Program-made: the position numbers and the translations under genes
Notes under the pieces: model-generated
What the model was told of the DNA's origin: nothing
The model's database searches: none
Seen by the model: only the letters and a program-made list of their open reading frames with translations
In this document: positions 1 through 8,866 of the stretch, piece by piece
Numbering within the stretch: the stretch's first letter is position 1
Layout: every line of letters starts with the position of its first letter
Source: an uncultured Mailhella sp.
GTDB lineage: Bacteria > Desulfobacterota > Desulfovibrionia > Desulfovibrionales > Desulfovibrionaceae
Assembly: GCA_944322635.1 (NCBI GenBank)
Contig: CALUPL010000036.1
Location: forward strand, 1 to 64,000
Reading direction: 5' to 3'
DNA length: 64,000 nt

Positions 1-72
1 CTTCAGGACGGTTTCGCGCTCTTCCACAGACAGCTCCGGAGAAAGGAGCAGCAGGGTTTCCATTTTGCGCAT
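1..72 (-). CDS. rpsF: 30S ribosomal protein S6, N-terminal fragment
   Basis: Only the first 24 codons lie in the window; the gene continues past the left edge. The residues MRKMETLLLLSPELSVEERE match the conserved first beta strand of ribosomal protein S6, a 30S platform protein that pairs with S18. The ATG at 72-70 follows a clear AAGGAG ribosome site. A consensus-like promoter sits about 100 bases upstream. In related genomes rpsF begins an operon with rpsR and rplI; that cannot be checked here. Confidence 0.9.
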   Translation of the reverse strand, partial: MRKMETLLLLSPELSVEERETVLK

Positions 73-154
73 GTAGGATATCTCCTTACGGTCAGAGGTC
101 CGCCGCTTCCGACTTCCTGCCGGAAAACCATACGGCGAACAAGGTGAACTGTCG

Positions 155-183
155 TATTTACAAGGGAGCCGCCTTTCTGTCAA
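155..183 (-). promoter_or_regulatory. Probable sigma-70 promoter for rpsF
   Basis: On the minus strand TTGACA (183-178) is followed by a 17-base spacer and TAAATA (160-155). The -35 is consensus, the -10 is only fair. It points at rpsF. The -35 overlaps one arm of a 12-base inverted repeat (GCCGCCTTTCTG at 168-179, partner at 201-212), which lies just downstream of the lipoprotein gene and may end its transcript. Confidence 0.5.
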
Positions 184-252
184 GTCCCGGAGAACTCCTT
201 CAGAAAGGCGGCTTATTCGAGCGTGCCATTCAAGATGCGACGCGCCGCCGCT

Positions 253-993
253 CTAGAATGCAAAAAGATCGTTGATGGTCACCGCACCCACCACGGGCGC
301 GAGCAGTCTGTCGGAAATGACGACTCCGGTGGTCGTTTCAGGCGTTACGGGCAGAGTCACGCCGCCGAGCACAAAGGCCTTCTGCGACCGATCGATGAAG
401 GCTCTGAGATCGATCATGTTGGGATTGACGCCGTCGATAAGCTCAGGAGCCTTTTCCCGGTACTCCACCACAAGCTTGTCCGAAAGTGTGGAATTCGTCC
501 ATTCATAGCGCGCCACAAGGCTCGGCCCTTCCCACATGCTCTTTCCGGCCTGAAGGAAAAGCGACGTCCAGGGATCCATGGATGCGGGCCGCAGATAGAC
601 GTGTACCGTGGCATCGTTTGCGCCGACACCGTTGCTTTCGTAAAAGACCTTCAGCGTCTGGAAATCCACGCCTATGGGGCGCACTTCCCAGACCACGTCG
701 GAAGCACACTCGGCAAGCATGCTGACGAGCTGGGACCCTTCCTTTTCCTGCAGAGAGAACCACACTCTCGCAGGAACGGTATTCATGAACCCGTTTTCAT
801 AGGGTACCTGAGTAAGCGCTCGTCCAGAGAGCACGTTTTCATACCCTTCCGCAGCCGTTACGCTCACCGTCGGAGACCCCGTGGAAACAAAGCTTCCCGT
901 GGAAGCATCCACTCCTCTGTATATGGCGGAACCGGCACATCCTCCGAGGAGCATGGCAAGGGAAAGCGCCGCGCAGGCCAGAAGTCGTTTCAT
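253..993 (-). CDS. Putative outer-membrane lipoprotein of unknown function
   Basis: 246 residues. The N-terminus MKRLLACAALSLAMLLGGCAG is a lipoprotein signal with a lipobox (LGGC), so the mature protein should start at Cys19 and be lipid-anchored. The ATG at 993 has an AGAGG ribosome site; a longer frame to 1035 exists but lacks the signal layout. I do not recognise the mature domain with certainty; it resembles small Desulfovibrio lipoproteins of DUF4851 type, a guess from memory. It is divergent from mnmA and transcribed toward rpsF. Confidence 0.75.
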   Translation of the reverse strand: MKRLLACAALSLAMLLGGCAGSAIYRGVDASTGSFVSTGSPTVSVTAAEGYENVLSGRALTQVPYENGFMNTVPARVWFSLQEKEGSQLVSMLAECASDVVWEVRPIGVDFQTLKVFYESNGVGANDATVHVYLRPASMDPWTSLFLQAGKSMWEGPSLVARYEWTNSTLSDKLVVEYREKAPELIDGVNPNMIDLRAFIDRSQKAFVLGGVTLPVTPETTTGVVISDRLLAPVVGAVTINDLFAF

Positions 994-1196
994 AAAGACA
1001 CCTCTTTCTTCAATGGGTTGCCCTTTTTTCCGCATCTGCGGGAATCTTCAACATAAATCGTTCACCGGCAATTGGCAACGACCCGTGCCTTCCATCTCCT
1101 GCAAAAAACGCCTTCTGCGAGCCCCCGAAAAATTTCTCTCCCAGGCCATTGGAAAACGTTCTTGCCCTCTTCGTCTCCCGATGGCACACTCCGGGC

Positions 1197-2237
1197 ATGA
1201 ACATTACAGTTGCCATAAGCGGCGGAACCGACAGCCTGTTCGCCCTGCTTCATCTAAAAGAGGAAGGACATTCCGTCACGGCTCTGCACGCACGCTTTCT
1301 GCCCGCACCTGCCGAAAACGATGCCGTTCCGGTCATGGAGTCCCTCTGCCGGAGCATCGGAATTCCCCTGTACGTGGTCGATCTTTCCGAAGACTTCCGC
1401 CGTCTCGTCATGGTCCCCTTCGCCATGGAACATGCCAGGGCACGCACGCCGAACCCCTGTGCCATGTGCAACCGGGCCATGAAATTCGGCCTGCTTTTCG
1501 ATCGAGCCATGAGGTTCGGCGAGATGTTTGCCACGGGACACTACGCAGCCATGCGCGATCACCCCCGGTACGGACTTTCACTGCGTGCCGGAAGCGACGG
1601 AACGAAGGATCAGAGCTATTTTCTCGCTCTGGTGCCCGCCGCCCGTCTCCGCCGCTGCATCTTTCCCCTTGCCGAGTGGAAGAAGTCCGACATACGGCAG
1701 TGGCTCTCCTCCAGAGGCCTGACGCCCCCCGTCCCCGCCGAGAGTCAGGAAATATGCTTCATTCCGGGTGATGATCACTACGCGTGGCTCAGGGAAAAGG
1801 AGTCGCAGGGGCTGAAGCTCCCCGGTCCCGGTCCCGTGCTTCTTGCCGGAGAAAACCGCATCATCGCTCAGCACCGGGGCTTGTGGCGATATACCGAAGG
1901 TCAGAGGCGAGGCCTCGGCATTCCCTGGAAGGAGCCTCTCTACGCCCTGAAAAGACTGCGCGAAAGCAATACTCTTGTCGTGGGGCCGAAGAATCTGCTG
2001 CCCGTGACCTCCTGTTCCGCATTCTCTCCCAATCTCATGGTGTCCCCTGAGCTCTGGCCGGAAAAACTGCTGGTGAGGGTCCGCTATCATCAGAGGCCGG
2101 AACCGGCCCGTGTGGAGATTTCCGAGAAGCGCATGGACATTTTCTTCGATTCTCCCCAACAGCCCCCGGCTCCCGGTCAGATTGCCGCCATCTACGACGA
2201 AGACGGCTTTCTTCTGGCAGGGGCCGTTCTGAACTGA
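1197..2237 (+). CDS. mnmA: tRNA-specific 2-thiouridylase MnmA
   Basis: 346 residues. MnmA adenylates and thiolates U34 of Lys, Glu and Gln tRNAs. Visible are the PP-loop SGGTDS (residues 8-13; SGGVDS is commoner), the first active cysteine in NPCAMCNR (Cys91) and the second in ESQEICFIPG, together giving the catalytic Cys pair. The C-terminal beta-barrel region (GQRRGLGIP) is present, so the enzyme looks complete. I start at ATG 1197, which places the PP-loop at the usual distance; the upstream ribosome site is weak and a longer frame opens at 1149. It stands alone between a lipoprotein and the heme genes. Confidence 0.9.
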   Translation: MNITVAISGGTDSLFALLHLKEEGHSVTALHARFLPAPAENDAVPVMESLCRSIGIPLYVVDLSEDFRRLVMVPFAMEHARARTPNPCAMCNRAMKFGLLFDRAMRFGEMFATGHYAAMRDHPRYGLSLRAGSDGTKDQSYFLALVPAARLRRCIFPLAEWKKSDIRQWLSSRGLTPPVPAESQEICFIPGDDHYAWLREKESQGLKLPGPGPVLLAGENRIIAQHRGLWRYTEGQRRGLGIPWKEPLYALKRLRESNTLVVGPKNLLPVTSCSAFSPNLMVSPELWPEKLLVRVRYHQRPEPARVEISEKRMDIFFDSPQQPPAPGQIAAIYDEDGFLLAGAVLN

Positions 2238-2417
2238 TCCGTCGATTTTGCCGAAGACACGCGCAAGAGTGACGGCGTCACTTGATTCCCGACGCCCGTG
2301 CGGCTATGATGTTGCCCGGCCTGCCCCCGAAAGGCGGCGGACAATCGTTTTACGAACCATGGCGGCGGAGCGGAAATCGCCCCGCCTTTCCCATACAACG
2401 CCCAGTGAGGATCTTAC

Positions 2418-3602
2418 ATGATCGGTATTTCCAAGCTTTACTGCGGACAGGTGGAACCGTCCGACGCACTGCGTTACGGTCGCCAGTCCGGCAAGCTTCC
2501 TTCTCATCTTCTTCAGTTCTCCGCCGACAAGAAGCCGGTCGTCGTCTGGAACATGACGCGCCGCTGCAACCTCAAATGCGTGCATTGCTACGCCCAGGCG
2601 GAAACCGACAAGGGCACCGACCCCATTTCCACCGAACAGGCCAAAATCATGATCGACGACCTTGCCGCCTACGGCGCGCCGGTCATGCTCTTTTCCGGCG
2701 GTGAACCCACCATCCGCAAAGATCTGCCCGAACTGGCGAGCTATGCCACGTCCAAAGGCATGCGCGCCGTCATTTCCACCAACGGCACCCTCATCGACCG
2801 CGCCATGGCCAAGACTCTCAAGGAAGTCGGTCTCTCCTACGTAGGCGTTTCCCTCGACGGCGGCGAAGACGTGCACGACCATTTCCGCGGCGTGAAGGGG
2901 GCCTTCCGCCGTGCGCTCGAAGGTCTCGACTACTGCCGCGAAGAAGGCATCAAGGTCGGTCTGCGCTTCACCATCAACAAGCGCAACGCCGTGGAAATCC
3001 CCAAGATTTTCGATATCCTGCGCGAACGCGACATTCCCCGCGTGTGCTTCTATCATCTGGTGTACTCCGGCCGCGGCACCGAACTCATCAATGAAGACCT
3101 GAACCATCAGGAAACCCGCGCCGTGGTGGACCTCATCATGGACAAGACCCGCGAATGCTTCGACGCGGGCACGCCCAAGGAAGTGCTCACCGTGGACAAC
3201 CATGCCGACGGCCCCTACGTGTGGATGCGCCTGCTCAAGGAAGATCCCAAGCGAGCCGAAGAAGTGTTCCAGCTTCTGCAGTTCAACGAAGGCAACAGCT
3301 CCGGCCGAGGCATAGGCTGCATTTCCTGGAACGGCGACGTTTCCGCCGACCAGTTCTGGCGTCATCACGTGTTCGGCAACGTGCTCGAGCGTCCCTTCTC
3401 CAAAATATGGGACGACCCGAACATCGAACTTCTGCACAAGCTCAAGGACAAAAAGCCCTACGTGAAGGGCCGCTGCGCCAAGTGCCGCTTCCTGAACATC
3501 TGCGGCGGCAACTTCCGCTCCCGCGCCGAAGCCTACTACGGCGATGAATGGGCCGAAGATCCGGCCTGCTATCTCACCGATGAGGAAATAGGCATCAAGT
3601 AA
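2418..3602 (+). CDS. ahbC: AhbC, 12,18-didecarboxysiroheme deacetylase (radical SAM)
   Basis: 394 residues. In sulfate reducers AhbC removes the two acetate side chains of didecarboxysiroheme to give Fe-coproporphyrin III. The radical-SAM cluster motif CNLKCVHC holds Cys50, Cys54 and Cys57; GGEPTIR (about 94-100) is the SAM-binding GGE motif. The C-terminal Cys-rich segment (CAKCRFLNICGGN) should bind a second Fe-S cluster, as in SPASM proteins. hemB and ahbD follow 2.3 kb downstream, so the assignment rests on both motif and context. A hairpin terminator follows directly, which separates it transcriptionally from the restriction gene behind it. Confidence 0.9.
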   Translation: MIGISKLYCGQVEPSDALRYGRQSGKLPSHLLQFSADKKPVVVWNMTRRCNLKCVHCYAQAETDKGTDPISTEQAKIMIDDLAAYGAPVMLFSGGEPTIRKDLPELASYATSKGMRAVISTNGTLIDRAMAKTLKEVGLSYVGVSLDGGEDVHDHFRGVKGAFRRALEGLDYCREEGIKVGLRFTINKRNAVEIPKIFDILRERDIPRVCFYHLVYSGRGTELINEDLNHQETRAVVDLIMDKTRECFDAGTPKEVLTVDNHADGPYVWMRLLKEDPKRAEEVFQLLQFNEGNSSGRGIGCISWNGDVSADQFWRHHVFGNVLERPFSKIWDDPNIELLHKLKDKKPYVKGRCAKCRFLNICGGNFRSRAEAYYGDEWAEDPACYLTDEEIGIK

Positions 3603-3619
3603 CCGCATCGTCAAAAATG

Positions 3620-3646
3620 GGGAGGCTCAAAAGGCCTCCCCGTTTT
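3620..3646 (+). terminator. Rho-independent terminator after ahbC
   Basis: GGGGAGGC (3620-3627) pairs with GCCTCCCC (3635-3642) across a 7-base loop and is followed by GTTTT. It ends the ahbC transcript 18 bases past its stop codon. Confidence 0.8.
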
Positions 3647-3724
3647 CTATGCTTTTCTTTTTTCAAAAATATTGTTTTCAGTAAGTTCAAAACAAACAAT
3701 TAAAAAATTAACAACGTGATATCC

Positions 3725-4651
3725 ATGGCCATTCCCTCTCTTGACAGTTATCTTTTCGCAACGCTTTCCACAGCACCTAAAGAAAAGACTTTTTCTATCA
3801 ATGAATTGTTGGATCCCATCGCTCACACCTTAAATATTTCCAATGATGATCTTGCTATAACTTTATCTAGTGGTGGATCAAAACATAAAAATCAAATTCG
3901 TTGGTCTCTTGTTTTCCTTACTATGGCTCATTTAGTATCACGTGTACGTCGCGGTATATACCAAATAACACCTGAAGGTATCGCTTATCTTTCCACTCAT
4001 AAACGATTAACTAGAAAAGATTTATATAAATTTCCTGATTATCGTTTATGGATTACAGAAACAAATAAATCTAAAGACAAATCAATTGCTGAAGATTTAT
4101 ATATTCATCAAGACCACACTTCAGATGCCACACCTGAGGAAGATATAGATAACGCCATAAATACTATTAATGGAGCCCTAGCTTCAGAATTACTAGAGGC
4201 TATAAAAAATAACAGCTCACAATTTTTTGAACAACTTGTCGTTGATGTCATGCTGGCTATGGGATACGGAGGATCTATACAAGATGCCGGAAAAGCCTTC
4301 AAAACAACTAATGACGGCGGCATAGACGGCTTCATCAAAGAAGATAAGTTAGGTTTAAGCAGCATTTATCTTCAGGCAAAACGCTGGGACAATACTGTGG
4401 GGCGTCCTGAAATCCAAGCTTTCGCAGGGGCGCTTATGGGACGTCACTCCACACGCGGTGTGTTCATTACGACATCAAAATTTTCCAACGAAGCCATAGA
4501 ATACGCAAAACTGCTTTCACAGCCCACCATCATTCTTATTGACGGCGAAAAGCTTGTTCAACTGATGATCGAATATAACGTAGGCGTGTCCACACAGCGG
4601 ACGTATGAAGTAAAACGCATTGATTCCGACTACTTCAATGAAGACGCCTAA
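3725..4651 (+). CDS. mrr: Mrr-type type IV restriction endonuclease (acquired)
   Basis: 308 residues from ATG 3725 (a GTG at 3716 is also in frame). Mrr-family enzymes cleave methylated foreign DNA. The N-terminal ~90 residues form a winged-helix Mrr_N domain (RRGIYQITPEGIAYL). The C-terminal Mrr_cat domain has FEQLVVDVMLAMGYGG, then NDGGIDG and YLQAKRW, giving the Asp and Gln-x-Lys active-site residues of the PD-(D/E)xK fold. Base use is strikingly AT-rich against GC-rich neighbours, and no modification gene lies beside it, so I infer horizontal transfer of an orphan type IV gene. It sits between ahbC and hemB, which are adjacent in related genomes as I recall them. The frame is intact. Confidence 0.85.
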   Translation: MAIPSLDSYLFATLSTAPKEKTFSINELLDPIAHTLNISNDDLAITLSSGGSKHKNQIRWSLVFLTMAHLVSRVRRGIYQITPEGIAYLSTHKRLTRKDLYKFPDYRLWITETNKSKDKSIAEDLYIHQDHTSDATPEEDIDNAINTINGALASELLEAIKNNSSQFFEQLVVDVMLAMGYGGSIQDAGKAFKTTNDGGIDGFIKEDKLGLSSIYLQAKRWDNTVGRPEIQAFAGALMGRHSTRGVFITTSKFSNEAIEYAKLLSQPTIILIDGEKLVQLMIEYNVGVSTQRTYEVKRIDSDYFNEDA

Positions 4652-4684
4652 CCGTCGCACACCGTTTCCCAAAAGAGCCTTTCC

Positions 4685-5611
4685 ATGATCATTTCCCTTC
4701 TTCTCGGCAAGCAGATAGCCGCCATGCTGCTCATGGTGCTCATGGGCTACGCCGTAGTACGGCTTCACCTGCTCCGTGCCGAAGCCAGCGCGCCCCTTTC
4801 CGCCGTGGCCCTGTACATAGTCGGCCCGTGCATGATGCTCGACGCCTTTCAGGTGGATTTTTCCGGGGAAAAACTGCACGGCCTCTTTCTCTCTCTCGCG
4901 GCGGCTGCACTTTCCCAGTCTCTGGCCATAGCCTTCAACGTACTTGTTCGCCGTCCGCTGCGCCTCGACCCCGTGGAACAGGCCTCCGCCATCTACTCCA
5001 ACGGCGGCAATCTCATCATTCCCATCGTCACCTATGTTTTCGGACCGGAATGGGTGCTCTACACCAGCGGCTTTCTCATAGGACAGACGGCCCTTTTCTG
5101 GACGCACTGCTACACGCTTCTGAAAAAGAACGGGCAAATCCATCTGCGCAACATTCTTCTCAACGTCAACATCCTGGCCATGATGGCCGGAGCACTGCTC
5201 TTTGTTTCCGGCCTGCATTTTCCCGAAGTGCCCCGCCTTGCCGTACACGCCGTGGGCAGCATGATAGGTCCCCTGTGCATGATAGTTACGGGAATGCTCA
5301 TCGGCTCCGTCAACTTCCGGCGCATTCTGGCCTACAAAAAACTTCCGCTCATCGTAGCTCTGCGCCTTCTCGTACTGCCGCTCATCACGCTCGTCGTGTT
5401 CCGCCTCAGCCCTCTTGCCGGGTGGACGAAAGACGGCGGAACCATTCTGCTCATCAGCTTTCTGGCCGCCGCGGCCCCCTGCGCCTCCACCGTCACGCAG
5501 ATGTCCCATCTCTACGGACACAACGGCGAATACGCGAGTCTCATCAACGTGGTCTCCACGTTGCTTTGCGTCATTACCATGCCCGTCATGGTATTTCTCT
5601 TCCAGCTGTAA
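4685..5611 (+). CDS. AEC-family permease (auxin efflux carrier-like)
   Basis: 308 residues with about ten hydrophobic segments and an NG-G motif in the first half (IYSNGGNLIIPIV). AEC carriers in bacteria move small organic acids such as malate or malonate; the substrate cannot be read from sequence. The ATG has only a weak ribosome site and lies 33 bases after the restriction gene, so the two may be co-transcribed, although the base composition here is GC-rich like the chromosome. With the restriction gene it forms the block that separates ahbC from hemB. Confidence 0.8.
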   Translation: MIISLLLGKQIAAMLLMVLMGYAVVRLHLLRAEASAPLSAVALYIVGPCMMLDAFQVDFSGEKLHGLFLSLAAAALSQSLAIAFNVLVRRPLRLDPVEQASAIYSNGGNLIIPIVTYVFGPEWVLYTSGFLIGQTALFWTHCYTLLKKNGQIHLRNILLNVNILAMMAGALLFVSGLHFPEVPRLAVHAVGSMIGPLCMIVTGMLIGSVNFRRILAYKKLPLIVALRLLVLPLITLVVFRLSPLAGWTKDGGTILLISFLAAAAPCASTVTQMSHLYGHNGEYASLINVVSTLLCVITMPVMVFLFQL

Positions 5612-5864
5612 AGGTCTGCGAGACGAAGCGGCACTTTTCGCCACAGGACGACCACGCCGAATGCGCCTTCTCAAGACGCATCTTCGGAAAATCCGGTCTG
5701 TCCAGCCGAGGCCGAAGCAAAACGCCGCAGAATGCTCCGACAGGAAAAAAGTTCTATCAGTCGAAGTGTGACTCCGACCCTTTTCAAAGCCGGGGGGCGG
5801 TGTTATCTTCCTTCACGTTTTCATCGACTGCTGACGCGCCCTTACGGCGCAAAGGATAATCGAA

Positions 5865-6863
5865 ATGACCAATCTTTCCTTCCATCGCGGCCGCCGTCTG
5901 CGCCGCACTCCCGCCATCCGCGACATGATTCGCGAAACGTCCCTCTCCGCCGCCGACCTCATCATGCCCTACTTTGTGGTCGATACCCCCGACGAGCACT
6001 TCCGCCAGCCCATAGCCTCCATGCCCGGCCAGTATCAGCTTTCCCTCGCCGAGCTGGAAAAGGAAATAGGCGAAGCCGTGAAGCTCGGCCTGCGCGCCGT
6101 GCTTTTGTTCGGCATTCCCGCCGAAAAGGACTCCGTGGGTTCCGGAGCCTATGCCAGGGACGGCATCGTGCAGCGCGCCACGCGCATGATCAAGAAAAAC
6201 TGGCCCGACCTTGTGGTCGTCACCGACCTGTGCCTGTGCGAGTACACCTCCCACGGTCACTGCGGCATCATTGCCGACGGCGACAAGACCGGTCACGTGC
6301 TCAATGACCAGACCCTCGACCTGCTGGCGAAGACCGCCGTTTCCCAAGCCGAAGCCGGCGCCGACATCATTGCTCCTTCCGACATGATGGACGGCCGCGT
6401 GCTTGCCCTGCGCACCGCGCTGGACAAGGCCGGTTTCGAAGAAACCCCCATCATGTCCTATGCCGTGAAGTACGCTTCCGCCTACTACGGCCCCTTCCGC
6501 GACGCCGCGGAATCCGCTCCCCACTTCGGCGACCGCCGTACCTATCAGATGGATCCCGGCAACGTGCAGGAAGCCCTGCGTGAAATGCAGGCCGACATCG
6601 ACGAGGGCGCGGACATCTTCATCGTAAAGCCCGCCGGTCCCTATCAGGACGTCATCCGCCTCATGCACGACACCTTCGACGTGCCGCTCGTTTCCTATCA
6701 GGTCAGCGGCGAATATTCCCTCATCTGCGCCGCCGCCCAGAACGGCTGGATCGACCGCAAGGCCGTCATCATGGAATCGCTCCTCGGCCTCAAGCGCTCC
6801 GGCTCCAAAATGATCATCACCTACTTCACCGTGGAAGCCCTCCGCGAAGGATGGATTCGCTGA
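5865..6863 (+). CDS. hemB: Porphobilinogen synthase (5-aminolevulinate dehydratase)
   Basis: 332 residues. HemB condenses two 5-aminolevulinates into porphobilinogen, feeding siroheme and then the Ahb heme route. The zinc-type cysteine motif [14 protein letters not shown] is present, and both Schiff-base lysines are visible in [18 protein letters not shown] and [10 protein letters not shown]. The start has an AAGGAT ribosome site at good spacing. Its stop TGA overlaps the ahbD start by one base, so the two are translationally coupled. Confidence 0.95.
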   Translation: MTNLSFHRGRRLRRTPAIRDMIRETSLSAADLIMPYFVVDTPDEHFRQPIASMPGQYQLSLAELEKEIGEAVKLGLRAVLLFGIPAEKDSVGSGAYARDGIVQRATRMIKKNWPDLVVVTDLCLCEYTSHGHCGIIADGDKTGHVLNDQTLDLLAKTAVSQAEAGADIIAPSDMMDGRVLALRTALDKAGFEETPIMSYAVKYASAYYGPFRDAAESAPHFGDRRTYQMDPGNVQEALREMQADIDEGADIFIVKPAGPYQDVIRLMHDTFDVPLVSYQVSGEYSLICAAAQNGWIDRKAVIMESLLGLKRSGSKMIITYFTVEALREGWIR

Positions 6864-8041
6864 TGAACGGCCACGACTCCGCCCTCTCCTCCCTCGGCGC
6901 CTGCCATCCCGGCGGACACCCCATGGGCCGGCCTGCCGACGGAGCCCCCGGCGGTCATCCCGCCACGTCCAGGCCCCGCTTTCTGCCCGACGGCTCTCCC
7001 AAGTGCCGCCTCATCGCCTGGGAAGTGACGCGCTCCTGCAACCTTGCCTGCAAGCACTGCCGTGCCGAGGCCCATCCCGAACCCTACCCGGGAGAACTCT
7101 CCACGGAAGAGGCCAAGGCTCTCATCGACACCTTCCCCGAAGTGGGCGAGCCCATCCTCATCTTCACCGGCGGCGATCCCATGATGCGAGCCGATGTCTA
7201 TGAACTGGCCGCCTATGCCCGCGACAAGGGCCTGCGCTGCGTCATGTCTCCCAACGGCACGCTCATCACGCCCGAGTCCGCCCGCAAGATAAAGGAAGCC
7301 GGCTTCCAGCGCTGCTCCATTTCCATAGACGGAGCGGACGCGGAAAGTCACGACGCCTTCCGCGGCGTGCCCGGAGCCTTCGACGCCTCCATGCGCGGCA
7401 TCGAATACCTGAAGGCCGAAGGCGTGGAGTTCCAGATCAACACCACGGTGACCAAGAGCAACCTGCACTCGTTCAAGGACATCTTCCACCTGTGCGAGAA
7501 AATCGGCGCCGTGGCCTGGCACATCTTCCTGCTCGTGCCCATGGGTCGGGCCGCCGAAATTCAGGAAGAGGTGATCACCGCCGAGGAATACGAGGAAGTG
7601 CTGCACTGGTTCTACGACTTCCGCAAAACCACCTCCATGCATCTCAAGGCCACCTGCGCGCCGCACTACTACCGCATCATGCGACAGAAGGCCCGCGAGG
7701 AAGGCGTGACCGTGAACATGGAAAACTTCGGCATGGACGCCATGACCCGCGGCTGCCTCGGCGGAACGGGCTTCTGCTTCATCAGCCATACCGGACAGCT
7801 TCAGCCCTGCGGCTACCTTACCCTCGACTGCGGCAACGTGCGCGATACCCCCTTCCCCGAGCTCTGGAAAAAGACGCCGTGGTTCCTCAAGTTCCGTGAT
7901 CAGAGTGCCTACAAGGGCAAGTGCGGCGTGTGCGAGTATCACAAGGTGTGCGGCGGCTGCCGCGCCCGCGCCTACAGCATGACCAATGACCCCATGGCTC
8001 AGGAACCCCTGTGCCTGTACAAGCCAAAAACGGTAAAATAA
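6863..8041 (+). CDS. ahbD: AhbD, heme synthase (radical SAM Fe-coproporphyrin decarboxylase)
   Basis: 392 residues. AhbD oxidatively decarboxylates the two propionates of Fe-coproporphyrin III to give heme b. The radical-SAM motif CNLACKHC carries Cys59, Cys63 and Cys66, with GGDPMMR as the SAM-binding motif; a C-terminal CGVCEYHKVCGGC segment should hold an auxiliary cluster. The first ~45 residues are Gly/Pro/His-rich and unstructured-looking, ahead of the core at about residue 45. I use the ATG that overlaps the hemB stop; another ATG in the same frame lies 12 bases upstream inside hemB. The siroheme decarboxylase gene follows 106 bases later. Confidence 0.9.
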   Translation: MNGHDSALSSLGACHPGGHPMGRPADGAPGGHPATSRPRFLPDGSPKCRLIAWEVTRSCNLACKHCRAEAHPEPYPGELSTEEAKALIDTFPEVGEPILIFTGGDPMMRADVYELAAYARDKGLRCVMSPNGTLITPESARKIKEAGFQRCSISIDGADAESHDAFRGVPGAFDASMRGIEYLKAEGVEFQINTTVTKSNLHSFKDIFHLCEKIGAVAWHIFLLVPMGRAAEIQEEVITAEEYEEVLHWFYDFRKTTSMHLKATCAPHYYRIMRQKAREEGVTVNMENFGMDAMTRGCLGGTGFCFISHTGQLQPCGYLTLDCGNVRDTPFPELWKKTPWFLKFRDQSAYKGKCGVCEYHKVCGGCRARAYSMTNDPMAQEPLCLYKPKTVK

Positions 8042-8147
8042 CGAGGGAAGAGCTCTTTCCTCCTTCCGGCCCGCCTCGCCTGAACAGCGGGGCGGGCCCG
8101 CATTTCTTTCCGGGCGCGGCTCTCTTCCCCGCCCAAGGAGAACAGCC

Positions 8148-8615
8148 ATGGCTCAGAACGAAGCTCTGGACACTATCGACAGAAAACTGCTGGACATCAT
8201 CCAGACGGCCTTTCCGCTGGTTCCCCGTCCCTATGAGGCTCTCGGCAGACAGCTCGGCATTTCCGAAGAGGAAGCCCTTGCCCGCGTGAAGGCCATGAAG
8301 GAAAAAAGAATCATCCGCCGCCTGGGGGCCAATTTCCAGTCGGCCAAACTCGGCTTCCGCTCCACGCTCTGCGGAGCCCATGTGCCAGAAGACAAGCTCG
8401 ACGCCTTCATTGCCGACGTGAACGCCCTGCCCGGCGTCACCCACAACTACCTGCGCAACCACGACTTCAACGTGTGGTTCACCCTCATCGGTCCCTCCTG
8501 GGACAGCGTGTGCGAAACCATCAGGGGCATCGAAGAACGCACCGGCATTTCCATCATGAACCTGCCCGCAGAAAAGCTGTTCAAGATACGCGTGGATTTT
8601 CAGATGGAGGAATAA
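8148..8615 (+). CDS. Siroheme decarboxylase subunit (AhbA/AhbB, Lrp/AsnC fold)
   Basis: 155 residues. AhbA and AhbB form a heterodimer that decarboxylates siroheme to 12,18-didecarboxysiroheme, the first step of the alternative heme route. The protein has an N-terminal helix-turn-helix-like half (LDTIDRKLLDIIQTAFPLVPRPYEALG, written here in part: FPLVPRPYEALG) and an RRLGANFQSAKLGF core with HNYLRNHDFNVWFTL near residues 100-114, typical of this family rather than of true Lrp regulators. A perfect AAGGAG site precedes the ATG. I cannot say whether it is the A or the B subunit. The partner subunit is not in this window. Confidence 0.85.
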   Translation: MAQNEALDTIDRKLLDIIQTAFPLVPRPYEALGRQLGISEEEALARVKAMKEKRIIRRLGANFQSAKLGFRSTLCGAHVPEDKLDAFIADVNALPGVTHNYLRNHDFNVWFTLIGPSWDSVCETIRGIEERTGISIMNLPAEKLFKIRVDFQMEE

Positions 8616-8701
8616 AGAGAAGCGGGGGAACGAAGGAAAAATGTTGAAAAATTTTTTCCTTTCCCCGGGTCCCATCCTTCCTTTCAAAACTTTTCATCAG
8701 A

Positions 8702-8754
8702 GAGTCGGCACGGCTTCGGGACAGCTTTTCCGGTCGTGCCGACTCCCGTTTTTT
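8702..8754 (+). terminator. Rho-independent terminator of the heme gene group
   Basis: Arms GAGTCGGCACG (8702-8712) and CGTGCCGACTC (8735-8745) form an 11-bp stem, followed within three bases by six T. It closes the hemB-ahbD-decarboxylase transcript. Confidence 0.85.
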
Positions 8755-8866
8755 ATGGAAGCAGGAAGCAAGAGCGTTGCGCCGCAGCAGACGACGTCGC
8801 GTTGACACGGCATCTTCCGTCCTGTACGCTTTATTATTCCGCGCACCTTGTCACAGAGGAGCCGAC

